A stretch of DNA of 64,000 bases from an uncultured Bacteroidaceae bacterium (GCA_905234605.1 CAJOIE010000001.1:248001-312000); one strand, 5' to 3'; shown: positions 16,978 through 26,879, numbered from the stretch's first letter. Translations and numbers: made by a program. Notes: generated from the sequence alone by a model not told the origin.

Positions 16978-18366
16978 ATGTCTGCAAAGCAAAACACACT
17001 GGGCGGCACCTTCACGCTGCAAGGCAAAGGCCTGCACACAGGCCTGAAGCTCAACGTGACCTTCTGCCCCGCCCCAGAGAACCACGGATACAAGATACAA
17101 CGCACCGACCTGCCAGGCGAGCCCGTCATCGACGCCATTGCCGAGAACGTGGTGGAGACCACGCGCGGTACCGTGCTGCAAAAAGGCGAAGCCCGCTGCT
17201 CCACGGTGGAGCACGCGCTGGCCGCCCTCTATGCCCTCGGCGTGGACAACTGCCTGCTCAAGGTGGACGGCCCGGAGGTGCCCATCCTCGACGGCTCGGC
17301 CGAAATCTACGTGCGCAACATACGCCAAGTGGGCATCGTGGCGCAGAACGCCCCGAAAGACTACTATGTGGTGCACCACAAGGTAGAGGTGCGCGACGAA
17401 GCCACAGGCTCCGTCATCACCATACTCCCCGACGAGCAGTTCAGCATCACGGCCATGATAGCCTTCAAGAGCAAGGTGCTCAGCAGCCAGTTTGCCACCC
17501 TCGACAACATGGAGCTCTTTGAGCAGGAGATAGCCCCTGCACGCACCTTCTGTTTCGTGCGCGAGATAGAGATGATGCTGGCCGCAGGCCTCATCAAGGG
17601 CGGCGACCTGGACAACGCCATCGTCATCTACGAGCAGCAGAAGACACAGGCAGAGCTCGACCAGCTGGCCCAGAGCATCGGAGCCCCGCGCCACGACGCC
17701 GCCGAGCTTGGCTTCCTACAGACCAAGCCGCTGATGTGGGACAACGAGCCCGCACGCCACAAGCTACTCGACATCATTGGCGACATGGCCCTCATAGGCC
17801 GCCCCATAAAAGGACGCATCATAGCCACACGCCCCGGCCACACCATCAACAACCGCTTTGCCCGCCTCATGCGCAAGGAGATACGCGCCCACCGCGTGCA
17901 AGCCCCGGCCTACGACCCCAACCGCACGCCGCTGATGGACATCAACCGCATCAAGGAGCTGCTGCCGCACCGCTACCCCATGCTCTTCGTGGACAAAGCC
18001 ATCGAGATGGACGCCAACAGCATCGTGGCCGTGAAGAACGTGACAGGCAACGAGCCCTTCTTCCCCGGGCACTTCCCCGGCGAGCCCGTGGTGCCGGGAG
18101 TGCTGCTCATTGAAGCACTGGCACAGACCGGAGGCCTGCTCGTGCTGAGCCAGCTGGAGAAGCCCGAGGCATACAGCACCTACTTCCTCAAAATCGACAA
18201 TGCCAAGTTCTCACAGAAAGTGGTGCCAGGCGACACACTCATCTTCAAAGCCTTCTTCACCGCCCCCCTCCGCCACAGCATAGCACAGATGCACGGCTAT
18301 GCCTTCGTAGGCGAGAACATCGTGGCCGAGGCACAACTCACGGCCCAGGTGATACACAACAAGTAA
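16978..18366 (+). CDS. lpxC/fabZ: Bifunctional LpxC deacetylase / FabZ dehydratase fusion
   Basis: 462 residues from the ATG at 16978 (MSAKQNTLGGTF); an upstream in-frame ATG overlaps lpxD and is not favoured. Residues 1-310 are LpxC, the zinc deacetylase committing UDP-acyl-GlcNAc to lipid A, with zinc ligands His79 (TVEHALAAL) and His261/Asp265 (RHKLLDIIGD), and catalytic His288 (RPGH). Residues 318-462 are FabZ, the 3-hydroxyacyl-ACP dehydratase: LLPHRYPMLFVDK, His365 in FPGHFPGEPVVPG and Glu379 in LIEALAQTGG. The fusion is normal for Bacteroidetes and couples fatty acid and lipid A supply. Confidence 0.97.
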   Translation: MSAKQNTLGGTFTLQGKGLHTGLKLNVTFCPAPENHGYKIQRTDLPGEPVIDAIAENVVETTRGTVLQKGEARCSTVEHALAALYALGVDNCLLKVDGPEVPILDGSAEIYVRNIRQVGIVAQNAPKDYYVVHHKVEVRDEATGSVITILPDEQFSITAMIAFKSKVLSSQFATLDNMELFEQEIAPARTFCFVREIEMMLAAGLIKGGDLDNAIVIYEQQKTQAELDQLAQSIGAPRHDAAELGFLQTKPLMWDNEPARHKLLDIIGDMALIGRPIKGRIIATRPGHTINNRFARLMRKEIRAHRVQAPAYDPNRTPLMDINRIKELLPHRYPMLFVDKAIEMDANSIVAVKNVTGNEPFFPGHFPGEPVVPGVLLIEALAQTGGLLVLSQLEKPEAYSTYFLKIDNAKFSQKVVPGDTLIFKAFFTAPLRHSIAQMHGYAFVGENIVAEAQLTAQVIHNK

Positions 18367-18401
18367 ACCCACAACAGCCCCAAGGCACAACATACGCCAC
18401 C

Positions 18402-19178
18402 ATGAGCAAGATAAGCCCGTTAGCATACATCGACCCGGCAGCCAAGATAGGCGACAACGTCGAGATAGGCCCCTTCTGCTACATCGACAAAGGTGTGGAG
18501 ATCGGCGACAACAACACCCTGATGAACTCCGTCACCGTGCTCTACGGTTCGCGCATCGGCAGCGGCAACATCTTCTTCCCAGGTGCCGTGATAGGAGCCA
18601 TCCCGCAAGACCTCAAGTTCCGTGGCGAAGAGTCGCTCGCCATCATCGGCGACAACAACAAGATACGCGAGAACGTCACCATCAACCGCGGCACAGCAGC
18701 CAAGGGACAGACCGTGGTGGGCTCCGGCAACCTGCTCATGGAGGGCTGCCACATAGGCCACGACGTCATCGTAGGCGACGACGTCATCATAGGCAACACA
18801 TCGAAGCTGGCCGGCGAGGTGGTCATCGACGACCACGCCATTCTCTCCGCCTGCGTGCTCGTACACCAGTTCTGCCGCATCGGCGGCTACACCATGGTGG
18901 GCGGCGGCACTGGCACACCACAGAGCGTGCTGCCCTACACCATCTGCGCACGCCACCCCGCGACGTACTGCGGCCTCAACATTGTGGGACTGCGCCGGAG
19001 GGGCTTCGAGCGCGAAGTCATCAACACCATCCACGAAGCCTACCGCATCATATTCCAGGGCGGCATGACGCTCGCCGAGTCGCTCGACACCATACAGCGT
19101 GAACTGCCCGACACCGAAGAGATACGCTACATACTCGGCTTCATCGAGGACACCAAGAAGCGTGGCTTCGTGCGCTGA
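18402..19178 (+). CDS. lpxA: Acyl-ACP--UDP-N-acetylglucosamine O-acyltransferase
   Basis: 258 residues, the usual LpxA length. First step of lipid A synthesis. Hexapeptide beta-helix through residue about 190 (ISPLAYIDPAAKIGDNVEIG, then PFCYID), catalytic His120 in CHIGHDVIVG, IPQDLKFRGEES, VLVHQFCRIGG, and the C-terminal helical domain (NIVGLRRRGFEREVINTIHE). Lies 35 bp after lpxC-fabZ. Confidence 0.97.
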   Translation: MSKISPLAYIDPAAKIGDNVEIGPFCYIDKGVEIGDNNTLMNSVTVLYGSRIGSGNIFFPGAVIGAIPQDLKFRGEESLAIIGDNNKIRENVTINRGTAAKGQTVVGSGNLLMEGCHIGHDVIVGDDVIIGNTSKLAGEVVIDDHAILSACVLVHQFCRIGGYTMVGGGTGTPQSVLPYTICARHPATYCGLNIVGLRRRGFEREVINTIHEAYRIIFQGGMTLAESLDTIQRELPDTEEIRYILGFIEDTKKRGFVR

Positions 19179-19190
19179 CACACAGGCACC

Positions 19191-19736
19191 ATGGTACTGA
19201 CATTCACCGTAGCCAGCCCCGAGGTGGACGACTTCGTGCTTGAGCTCAAGCTCAACTCCGACGCCACCTTCCGCGACCTGCACGACCTCATACGCGAGAC
19301 ATGCGGATGGGGACGCCACAAGGAGTCGGCGTTCTACGTGTGCGACCACCGCTGGCATCCCGAGCGCACCATACGCGAGCACGGCCTGGAGGACGACACG
19401 ATGGACGACGTGGAACTCGGCGACGTGCTCGACGACGAGGGACAGCGCATGCAGTATGTCTTCGACGAGGCTGCCGAGCGCGGACTGCTCATGGAGCTGT
19501 CGCACATAGCCTACGGACAGAGCATCGCGCTGCCGCACTGCAGCCGCCGTCACGGCGAGGCACCGGCCCTCATCATCGAGACACCGGCCAAGCCCGCTCC
19601 CCTGACACAGGAGCAGCTGCTGGCAGCCCTGCAAGCAGCACAGGCCGACAATGACGACGACATGGAGCCTGCCGACGACGACCTCTTCGACATGAGCGAG
19701 CTCGACATGGAGGGCTTCGACTTCAGCGAGCAGTAA
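19191..19736 (+). CDS. Plasmid pRiA4b ORF-3-like protein
   Basis: 181 residues. Matches the pRiA4b ORF-3/IS1096 TnpR-like family in outline: a ubiquitin-like start ([20 protein letters not shown]), then [41 protein letters not shown] and a strongly acidic C-terminus (about 145-181). No catalytic motif is visible and the family has no established function. In Bacteroidales it is often found next to lpxA and miaA, so it looks like a resident of this operon and not a mobile remnant. Starts 12 bp after lpxA and ends 4 bp before miaA. Confidence 0.8.
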   Translation: MVLTFTVASPEVDDFVLELKLNSDATFRDLHDLIRETCGWGRHKESAFYVCDHRWHPERTIREHGLEDDTMDDVELGDVLDDEGQRMQYVFDEAAERGLLMELSHIAYGQSIALPHCSRRHGEAPALIIETPAKPAPLTQEQLLAALQAAQADNDDDMEPADDDLFDMSELDMEGFDFSEQ

Positions 19737-19740
19737 GGAC

Positions 19741-20643
19741 ATGAAGACACTCCTCGTGCTACCCGGCCCCACAGCCGTGGGCAAGACCGACCTGGCCATC
19801 CGCCTGGCCGAGCGCATGGGAAGCCCTGTCATCAACGCCGACAGCCGGCAGCTATACCGCGACCTGCGCATAGGCACCGCCGCACCCACCGCAGCCCAGC
19901 TGCAACGGGTGCGACACTATTTTGTGGGCACCCTCCCGCTCGAGGCCTACTACAGTGCCGCGCGCTATGAGCAGGAAGCCATGAGCCTGCTCAACAGCCT
20001 GTTCGCAACACACGACACACTGCTGCTCACCGGCGGCTCCATGCTGTACATAGACGCCGTGTGCAAAGGCATCGACGACATACCCACCGTGGAGCCCGAG
20101 GTGCGCAGCCACATACGCCAGCGGCTCGAAGCCGAGGGGCTCGACACCCTGCGGGCAGAGCTACGCCTGCTCGACCCTGAATACCACGCCGTGTGCGACC
20201 CGCACAACACGCAGCGCATCGTGCATGCCCTTGAGATATGCTATCAGACAGGGCGCACCTTCACCAGCTTCCGCACCGCGACAGCCAAGCAACGCCCCTT
20301 CCGAATAGTCAAGCTGGGACTGCGACGCGAGCGCGCAGAGCTCTTCGACCGCATCAACAGGCGCGTGGACATGATGCTGCAGGAAGGCCTGCTCGACGAG
20401 GCACGCGCGTTGCTGCCATACCGTAACCTCAACGCATTGAACACCGTGGGCTACAAGGAGATGTTTGCCGTGCTCGACGGCAAGTGGACACTGCCCTTTG
20501 CCGCAGAGCGCATGAAGAAAAACACACGTGTCTATGCCAAGAAGCAGATGACATGGTTCACACGCGACAAGGGCATAGCATGGTTCCACCCCGACGACAG
20601 CCAAGGCATCGACACATGGCTGCACGCCACCATCGGCATATAA
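19741..20643 (+). CDS. miaA: tRNA dimethylallyltransferase
   Basis: 300 residues. Adds the isopentenyl group to A37 of tRNAs reading UNN codons. P-loop [13 protein letters not shown] (6-18), [19 protein letters not shown] with the catalytic-region Asp, [39 protein letters not shown], and [12 protein letters not shown]; the C-terminus [14 protein letters not shown] is typical. Coupled to the preceding gene by a 4-bp gap. Confidence 0.96.
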   Translation: MKTLLVLPGPTAVGKTDLAIRLAERMGSPVINADSRQLYRDLRIGTAAPTAAQLQRVRHYFVGTLPLEAYYSAARYEQEAMSLLNSLFATHDTLLLTGGSMLYIDAVCKGIDDIPTVEPEVRSHIRQRLEAEGLDTLRAELRLLDPEYHAVCDPHNTQRIVHALEICYQTGRTFTSFRTATAKQRPFRIVKLGLRRERAELFDRINRRVDMMLQEGLLDEARALLPYRNLNALNTVGYKEMFAVLDGKWTLPFAAERMKKNTRVYAKKQMTWFTRDKGIAWFHPDDSQGIDTWLHATIGI

Positions 20644-20702
20644 ACTCATTCAAGGCACACCACTCCCCACCCCACCACGCGCTACACGCATCACCACACA
20701 GC

Positions 20703-22505
20703 ATGGCCGCCACACAGCAACAGACAGACACCAGCACACCCGAGTTCCAGTCGGCACTCTCCATGCTGCGCTTCACGCACCAGTCGGTGTTCCTCACAGG
20801 ACGTGCCGGCACAGGCAAGAGCACGTTCCTGCGCTACGTGCGCGACCACACCAAGAAGAAGTGCGTGGTGCTCGCACCGACAGGCATAGCGGCCATCAAC
20901 GCCGGCGGCACCACGCTACACAGCTTCTTCAAGCTGCCCTTCCACCCACTCGTGCCCGACGATCCCCGATATGCCGGCCGACGCATACGCGACTTCCTGC
21001 GCTACAACAAGGAGCACATAGCACTCCTGCGCAGCCTGGAGCTCATCATCATCGACGAGATCTCAATGGTACGTGCCGATGTCATCGACTTCATCGACCG
21101 CATACTCCGCACCTACTCGGGCAACAGCCGTCAGCCCTTCGGCGGCAAGCAGATGCTCCTCATCGGCGATGTCTACCAGTTGGAGCCCGTGGTCAAGGCT
21201 GACGAGCGCGACATCCTCGCACGCTTCTATCCAGCCCCCTTCTTCTTCGCTGCCAACGTGTTCCGCTACATGGAGCTCGTGAGCATTGAGCTTAAGAAAG
21301 TGTACCGCCAGAGCGACCCCACATTCATCCGCCTGCTCGACAACATACGCACCAACCAGCTCACGCAGCCCGACCTCACAGCCCTGAACACACGCTTCAC
21401 TGAGGCTCCGTCCCGCTCACAGCTCGACATCACGCTATGCACACGCCGCGACGACGTAGACCACATCAACGCCCGCGAGTTGGAACGGATTGACGGCGAC
21501 ATGCTCACATTCCATGGCACGATAGATGGCGATTTCCCAGCCACGTCGCTGCCTACGCTGCTCAATCTGGAGCTTAAGGTGGGCGCACAGGTTATCTTCG
21601 TCAAGAACGACCAGGAGCACCGCTGGGTCAACGGCACACTCGGCACCATCACCGGCATCAGCGAACAGCCATTCGCACTGATAGTAGTCACCGACGCCGG
21701 CGACGAGGTGATGGTGGAGCACGCACAGTGGGAGAACATCCGCTATAGCTACAACGAGGAGGAGAAGAAGATAGAAGAGGAACAGCTGGGAGTGTTCCGC
21801 CAGTTTCCCGTGCGGCTGGCATGGGCCATCACCATACACAAGAGTCAAGGCCTCACCTTCGACCACTGCACCATCGACCTTGGCACAGGCACCTTTGCCG
21901 GCGGACAGGCCTACGTTGCCCTCAGCCGCTGCCGATCACTCGAGGGGCTGACACTGCGACGGCCGCTCAACCGCTCCGACGTCTTCGTGCGGCCCGAGAT
22001 ATGCCAGTTTGCCGCTACATTCAACAACCCGCAGGCATTGGAGCGCGCCATGCACGCCGCACAGGCCGACATAGAGTATGACGCCGCCGCACGTGCCTTT
22101 GCCAATGAGCAGTGGGACGACACCCTGCTGCATTTCTTCCGTGCCATACATGCCCGCTACGACATAGAAAGCCCATCGGCACAACGCCTGCTGCGGCGAA
22201 AGCTGCACACCATCACAGCCTTGCGCGAGGAGCGCGACAACCTCAAGCGACAGTTGCAGCAGCGCAAGAAGACCATGCGTGAGTTCGCCATGGAGTATTA
22301 CAGCTTAGGCAACGACAGCTGGACGGAATATCGCAACAACGCAGCTGCCCTGCGCAACTACCGCAAGGCCACACAGCTGTGCCCCGAGCTGGAAGCCGCC
22401 CACCGCCGCCTTGGCGACTGTCTGGACCGCGACGGGCAGCACGAGGCGGCACAGGCCGAATGGGCCGTCGCCGACAGCCTCCGCAAGAAGCGCAAGCACC
22501 AATAG
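20703..22505 (+). CDS. PIF1/RecD-like superfamily 1 helicase with helical repeat tail
   Basis: 600 residues from the ATG at 20703 (MAATQQQTDTST), 59 bp after miaA; the in-frame stretch upstream overlaps miaA and is unconserved. Walker A LTGRAGTGKST (31-41), VVLAPTGIAAINAGGTTLHS, Walker B LIIIDEISM (114-122) and LLIGDVYQLEPV are helicase motifs; WAITIHKSQGLTFD and YVALSRCRSLEGL are the UvrD-like C-terminal motifs. After about residue 440 the protein continues with a helical region, ending in a TPR-like segment (NNAAALRNYRKATQLCPELE, AAHRRLGDCLDRDGQHEAA). Likely a 5'-3' DNA helicase for genome maintenance; the tail may bind a protein partner. Confidence 0.88.
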   Translation: MAATQQQTDTSTPEFQSALSMLRFTHQSVFLTGRAGTGKSTFLRYVRDHTKKKCVVLAPTGIAAINAGGTTLHSFFKLPFHPLVPDDPRYAGRRIRDFLRYNKEHIALLRSLELIIIDEISMVRADVIDFIDRILRTYSGNSRQPFGGKQMLLIGDVYQLEPVVKADERDILARFYPAPFFFAANVFRYMELVSIELKKVYRQSDPTFIRLLDNIRTNQLTQPDLTALNTRFTEAPSRSQLDITLCTRRDDVDHINARELERIDGDMLTFHGTIDGDFPATSLPTLLNLELKVGAQVIFVKNDQEHRWVNGTLGTITGISEQPFALIVVTDAGDEVMVEHAQWENIRYSYNEEEKKIEEEQLGVFRQFPVRLAWAITIHKSQGLTFDHCTIDLGTGTFAGGQAYVALSRCRSLEGLTLRRPLNRSDVFVRPEICQFAATFNNPQALERAMHAAQADIEYDAAARAFANEQWDDTLLHFFRAIHARYDIESPSAQRLLRRKLHTITALREERDNLKRQLQQRKKTMREFAMEYYSLGNDSWTEYRNNAAALRNYRKATQLCPELEAAHRRLGDCLDRDGQHEAAQAEWAVADSLRKKRKHQ

Positions 22506-22590
22506 ACACATGCCCCTAAGCTGACAGGCACACAGCCGTTAAATAACCTTAATAAGCCTGCGCACACCCACGTGCTACTGATTATATCCC

Positions 22591-22598
22591 TATTTTTG
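22591..22598 (+). promoter_or_regulatory. -7 box (TATTTTTG) for the glycosidase pair
   Basis: TATTTTTG matches TAnnTTTG in the 141-bp gap between the helicase gene and the GH43-like gene, 49 bp before its ATG. No clear -33. Confidence 0.45.
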
Positions 22599-22646
22599 AA
22601 GGCTAAAACGTACTGACCTGCACATTAACTAACCACAATAAGCTTT

Positions 22647-23624
22647 ATGGTTTCACACAAGACACTCACCCTCGGGCTGGTGCTCCTTGCCTCAGCCACA
22701 GCAATGGCCAAGAAGACCTCCGCCTATCTCTTCACCTACTTCACCGGCAACGCTCCCGAGAAGGAGCAGATATGCTACGCCATCTCCGAGGATGGCTGGA
22801 ACTACACACCCCTCAACAACGGGCAGCCCATCATAGCTTCGCCGGAAATTGCCCTTACAGGCTGCGTGCGCGACCCCCACATCCTGCGCGGCGAGAAAGG
22901 GTGGTTCTACATGGTCGTGACCGACATGAAGTCGTCATTGGGCTGGTCGAGCAATCGCGGCATGGTGCTCATGCGCTCACGCGACCTCGTCAACTGGGAG
23001 CATCACACCGTCCACTTCCCCGACCGCTTCAAGGGAACCATGTTTGAGCACGTGACACGTGTGTGGGCACCGCAGACCATCTTCGACCGTCTCACCAAGC
23101 GCTACATCGTGTACTTCTCCATACTGACCGACGACGGCTCGTGCCCCTACGACCGTGTCTACTGGGCATACGCCAACAGCGACTTCAGCGACCTGGCCTC
23201 GGAGCCCCAGCTGCTCTTCGACATGCACTCGGCAAGCATCGACACCGACATCGTGCGCGACGACGACGGCCTGCTGCACATCTTCTTCAAGACCGAGGGC
23301 AGCCGCCAGAAAGGCATCAAGCAGTTCATCGCCCGCGACTTCTACGACGGCCGCACATGGGAGTTGCAGGATGGCTGGTGCCAGGACACCGACAAGCAGG
23401 TGGAGGGCTCCGGCGTGTTCCGCCTTCACGACGGCACATGGGTGCTCATGTATGACTGCTACACCAGCGGACACTACCAGTTCTGCAAGAGCACCGACCT
23501 GCGCCACTTCACCCGCGTGCAGGACACCCGCACCGAAGGGGCCTTCACCCCGCGCCACGGCACCGTGATAGCCATCACGAAGAAAGAGCTCAAGCGACTG
23601 CTCAAGGCCTTCCCCAACAAGTAA
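22647..23624 (+). CDS. Secreted glycoside hydrolase, GH43-like five-bladed propeller
   Basis: 325 residues. Signal peptide 1-21 (LVLLASATAMA). The propeller contains the GH43 pattern of three acidic residues: Asp76 in CVRDPHILRG (base), Asp199 or Asp201 in SIDTDIVRDDDG, and Glu253 in QVEGSGVFRL (acid). Other blade signatures are WAPQTIFDRLTKRYIVYFS and GTWVLMYDCY. Members act on arabinose-, xylose- or galactose-containing glycans; the exact specificity is not readable. Followed 21 bp later by the GH128-like gene. Confidence 0.82.
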   Translation: MVSHKTLTLGLVLLASATAMAKKTSAYLFTYFTGNAPEKEQICYAISEDGWNYTPLNNGQPIIASPEIALTGCVRDPHILRGEKGWFYMVVTDMKSSLGWSSNRGMVLMRSRDLVNWEHHTVHFPDRFKGTMFEHVTRVWAPQTIFDRLTKRYIVYFSILTDDGSCPYDRVYWAYANSDFSDLASEPQLLFDMHSASIDTDIVRDDDGLLHIFFKTEGSRQKGIKQFIARDFYDGRTWELQDGWCQDTDKQVEGSGVFRLHDGTWVLMYDCYTSGHYQFCKSTDLRHFTRVQDTRTEGAFTPRHGTVIAITKKELKRLLKAFPNK

Positions 23625-23645
23625 CACCACAAACACACGCCAGCC

Positions 23646-26450
23646 ATGAAACGTGTCATCACCCTGCTCACGGCAGCCGCGCTGTGCCTTGCACAGGCTC
23701 TGGCTGCCAACCAGAGCCACACCATCGACCAGGTGAACGACCCCACGGAAGTCCGCACAGCCATCGACCTGCACATCACATCGGCCACGCCGTTCCCCTA
23801 CGACGACGTCTTCATCGATGTCATCAACACGGAGCACGCCGTGCTCATCTTCGATGCCGTGAAGCCCTCCAAGCTGCTGCCACTCCTCGGCAACATACTC
23901 ATCAATGGCGAGCCCGCCCGCAACGACGTCAACTGCCAGGTGCGCCTCTACAACCGCGGCTCCATCGTCTACCCCTATGGCAAAGAGTCGCAGTCGGCCA
24001 CCGGTTTCCATCCACTCACCGTATACAGCGAGCCCTCCTGTCAAGGCGACTCCGTCAGTGCCTTTGCCTTAGAGAACAGCGGCGGCTACATGAACACCCT
24101 CTCTGCCGCCAAGCTCAACAACCGCATACGTAGCTTCCGCCTCAAGCGTGGCTACATGGTGACCTTCTCAGTCCGCCCCGAAGGCCGTGGCTACAGCCGC
24201 TGCTTCATTGCCGACAAGGAAGACCTTGTCGTCAACAGCCTGCCTGCCTTGCTCGACGGCCGCATCTCCTCCTACCGTGTGTTCCGCTGGTACAACACCA
24301 GCAAGGCCGGTCTGGCCAATGCCACCGGCGCAGCTATCGTCGATGCGCTCAACGTCACCAGCTGCTACAGCTTCAGCCTTGGCGAGACACGCCTGCCCGA
24401 CGCCGAGTGTGTGCCCCACCATATCTATGAGGACTGGCCCTCGGCCGCCGCTTGCGGTGGAGTGAACTACTCACCCCACATGAAGACCAACAACGAGCCG
24501 GGCAACTCGGCCGACGACCATCCGCAGACCGTGGCGCAGATACTCGCCAACTGGGAGAACCTGATGCGCACAGGCATGCGCCTGTGTTCGCCCTCGTCGC
24601 ACGACGGCAGCCTGGCCCACCTGCGCGAGTTCATGGACTCCATCGACGCACGCGGCTGGCGCTGCGACATCATCGACCTGCACTGCTACTGGGCCGAGAG
24701 CAGTTTCAACACCTGGAGCTTCTACGACCAGTGGGCCAACCGCTACGGGCGTCCCATCTGGATTTCCGAGTGGGTGTGGGGCGCATCGTGGAACAGCAAC
24801 GGAGCCTTTGCCAGCGGCGTGACCGAGGCTCAGAACTGCGAAGCCATCAAGCGCATCACCGCCAACCTCAACAGCTGGGACTGCATTGAGCGCTACTACT
24901 ACTGGAACAGCGAGCGCGATCCATCGCGCATCTACAAGAACAACGCCCTCACCACGACCGGCGAGTACTATGCGCAGATGAACACCGGTTTGGGCTACTG
25001 CGACTACGGCCGCTACATCCCCAAGGCACCGCGCCTGGCCACCGTCACCGACCTTGCCGTGAGCATCAACACACGCACCTTCAAGGGCGAGCTCACCTGG
25101 ACCAACAACAACTACGACCTCACCACGATGTCCATCCTCCAGAAGCGCAACGGCTCTGCATGGACAGCCATCGACACCATCGCCGCCACCGACGTCTACG
25201 ACATGAAGTATGAGTTCACCCTCGAGGGCTCAGCCGCCTACGGCCTTCACGAGTACCGCATCATCAACGTGGACTACGACAACCGGCGCCGCACCAGCAA
25301 CACCGCCTCGGTCTTCGTTGGCGGCACACAGGAGGCAGGCGACATCATGTTCGGCCGCATCGAGGCATCCAACAGCGACGTGTCCACCATCAACTTCACG
25401 CGCCAGGACAAGTCGCCGCTCGTATTCACAGGCATGCCCAGCAACGCCAACAGCACCAACGCCATCGTGAACCACCTCTCCGCCATCGGGCGCGACAACT
25501 TCAAGTTCGCCTTCGACCCGTGGACGGCCGGCACCGCCATGACCGTCACCCGCACCGAGACCGCCGACTTCCTCGTGCTCCATCAGGGCATACACCAATG
25601 GGGCGACATGATGGCCATCGTCGACACATGCATATACACCAACACCTCCGGCAGCACCTCGAAGATGAGCCGCGGCGACGTCATCAGCGTCACCTTCCCG
25701 CAGCCCTTCCCCGACAACGTACAGCCCGTGGTGATAGTGCAGAACCTGTACACCTCCACCAACAAGGTACCCACGTCGCCACGTGTGTTCGACATCACCA
25801 ACACCGGCTTCAGCATGAAGCTCACCAAGCAGGCCGAACAGAGCGGCAACATAGCCAACCAGTACACCTTCTACCTCGCCGTCACGCCCGGACAGGCAGC
25901 CATAGGCACATCGGGCAAGCGCATCTGCGCCGGCCTGGCCGAGGAACCCGTCGGCGGAGCAGCCAACGTGGCCGTGACCTTCCGCGACGCCGCGGGCGAC
26001 ACGCTGCAGTTTGAAGCCCCATACATCGTGGCCGCCGCACAGACCGACCTGCTCGAGGTGCCCGCCATCTTCCGCAAGGCCAGCAACGTCACCGTGTCAG
26101 CAGCCGGCGACGACGGCACGACACAGTCGCGCGTGACCGGCATGCGCGTGCGCCGCCAGGTGGACGCCACGTCCACCATACCCACAGGCCAGAACACCGC
26201 CGCCCGCACCGGCGACCTCATAGGCTGGGTGGTCATCGACACCGACCCCACCTACGACGCCGTGCTCCACCCCTACAGCAGTGCCTCGCGACTGGCAGTG
26301 AGCGTGGTGGGACGCCGCATCGTGACCAGCTCGCCACGCGCACACATATATAATATAGGTGGCACCGAGGTACCCTCAGGCTCACAGCTGCCCGCCGGAC
26401 TGTACATAGTCAGCGACGGGCGCGAGAGCATCAAGGTGCTTATCCCGTAA
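23646..26450 (+). CDS. Secreted multidomain protein with GH128-like catalytic domain
   Basis: 934 residues. Signal peptide 1-21. Residues 25-190 are a beta-rich module of unknown fold; about 210-460 carry a TIM-barrel resembling GH128 (Glyco_hydro_cc), with Glu284 in KTNNEPGNS as likely acid/base, IIDLHCYWA (His346) and Glu375 in PIWISEWVWG as likely nucleophile. GH128 enzymes cleave beta-1,3-glucan. A fibronectin-III-like module (about 470-560) and further beta modules follow. The end (HIYNIGGTEVPSGSQLPAGL, then YIVSDGRESIKVLIP) resembles a type IX secretion tail. Probably co-transcribed with the GH43-like gene and ended by the hairpin at 26487. Substrate is inference only. Confidence 0.75.
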   Translation: MKRVITLLTAAALCLAQALAANQSHTIDQVNDPTEVRTAIDLHITSATPFPYDDVFIDVINTEHAVLIFDAVKPSKLLPLLGNILINGEPARNDVNCQVRLYNRGSIVYPYGKESQSATGFHPLTVYSEPSCQGDSVSAFALENSGGYMNTLSAAKLNNRIRSFRLKRGYMVTFSVRPEGRGYSRCFIADKEDLVVNSLPALLDGRISSYRVFRWYNTSKAGLANATGAAIVDALNVTSCYSFSLGETRLPDAECVPHHIYEDWPSAAACGGVNYSPHMKTNNEPGNSADDHPQTVAQILANWENLMRTGMRLCSPSSHDGSLAHLREFMDSIDARGWRCDIIDLHCYWAESSFNTWSFYDQWANRYGRPIWISEWVWGASWNSNGAFASGVTEAQNCEAIKRITANLNSWDCIERYYYWNSERDPSRIYKNNALTTTGEYYAQMNTGLGYCDYGRYIPKAPRLATVTDLAVSINTRTFKGELTWTNNNYDLTTMSILQKRNGSAWTAIDTIAATDVYDMKYEFTLEGSAAYGLHEYRIINVDYDNRRRTSNTASVFVGGTQEAGDIMFGRIEASNSDVSTINFTRQDKSPLVFTGMPSNANSTNAIVNHLSAIGRDNFKFAFDPWTAGTAMTVTRTETADFLVLHQGIHQWGDMMAIVDTCIYTNTSGSTSKMSRGDVISVTFPQPFPDNVQPVVIVQNLYTSTNKVPTSPRVFDITNTGFSMKLTKQAEQSGNIANQYTFYLAVTPGQAAIGTSGKRICAGLAEEPVGGAANVAVTFRDAAGDTLQFEAPYIVAAAQTDLLEVPAIFRKASNVTVSAAGDDGTTQSRVTGMRVRRQVDATSTIPTGQNTAARTGDLIGWVVIDTDPTYDAVLHPYSSASRLAVSVVGRRIVTSSPRAHIYNIGGTEVPSGSQLPAGLYIVSDGRESIKVLIP

Positions 26451-26486
26451 GCACACCACACCGGCCAGCACGGCACACACATCAGC

Positions 26487-26527
26487 AAGACCCTGCATGG
26501 GGGCGAACAGCCTCCGTGCAGGGTCTT
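26487..26527 (+). terminator. Strong rho-independent terminator after the GH128-like gene
   Basis: AAGACCCTGCA (26487-26497) pairs with TGCAGGGTCTT (26517-26527), T26498-G26516 wobbles, and GGGGGC/GCCTCC adds six more pairs around a GAACA loop, an 18-pair stem followed by TC. It lies 37 bp after the stop. The arms are two head-to-head units of the 22-bp repeat family. Confidence 0.8.
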
Positions 26528-26616
26528 TCGCATCACCATGCACCCACACACCAAAGAGCCTGCACCCACATCCGACAGGGCCAGTTCCCATAGCCAGAAG
26601 ACCATGCACCCACATC
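26490..26616. repeat. 22-bp periodic repeat array C (five to six units)
   Basis: Unit starts at 26493, 26516, 26538, 26560 and 26604, with a degenerate position at 26582; steps are 22-23 bp or twice that. Units read CTGCATGG, GTGCAGGG, ATGCACCC, CTGCACCC and ATGCACCC. The first two form the terminator at 26487-26527. Located between the glycosidases and the fasciclin-SusCD operon. The remainder of the gap to 26830 shows no gene. Confidence 0.65.
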
Positions 26617-26830
26617 CCACCATTACGGCACAACTCTATAACGCGACATGCCCTTACACGGCAACAGCCATCCCCCCTGTAAGCCGCCACATAGCAGCCG
26701 TGCGCCACACACACAAGCAACCCACGGACCAGCGACAATGCGAAACAGACACGCGGCACCCGCGCCAAGACACAAATCAAGGCGCAACGCATTTAAGAAA
26801 TATAAGCACTCGCCTGTTAAAGTATCTTAA

Positions 26831-26848
26831 ACTGCATTACAATGCAGT
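26831..26848. promoter_or_regulatory. Perfect palindrome, candidate operator of the fasciclin-SusCD operon
   Basis: ACTGCATT AC AATGCAGT: two perfect 8-bp arms with a 2-bp centre, ending 31 bp upstream of the -7 box at 26880. The position overlaps or abuts the -33 region, typical for a dimeric regulator. No regulator gene is adjacent. Confidence 0.5.
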
Positions 26849-26879
26849 CGCACAGCAAAAGCAAGGTGAAAAAAAGGCT

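Noticed and set aside
19191..19736. Evidence of an insertion sequence because of the IS1096/pRiA4b family name
   Set aside because: No transposase, terminal inverted repeats or target duplications, and the gene fits tightly between lpxA and miaA.
18420..19889. 489-codon open frame antisense to lpxA, the pRiA4b-like gene and miaA
   Set aside because: Shadow of three well-identified genes. No motif, promoter or signal.
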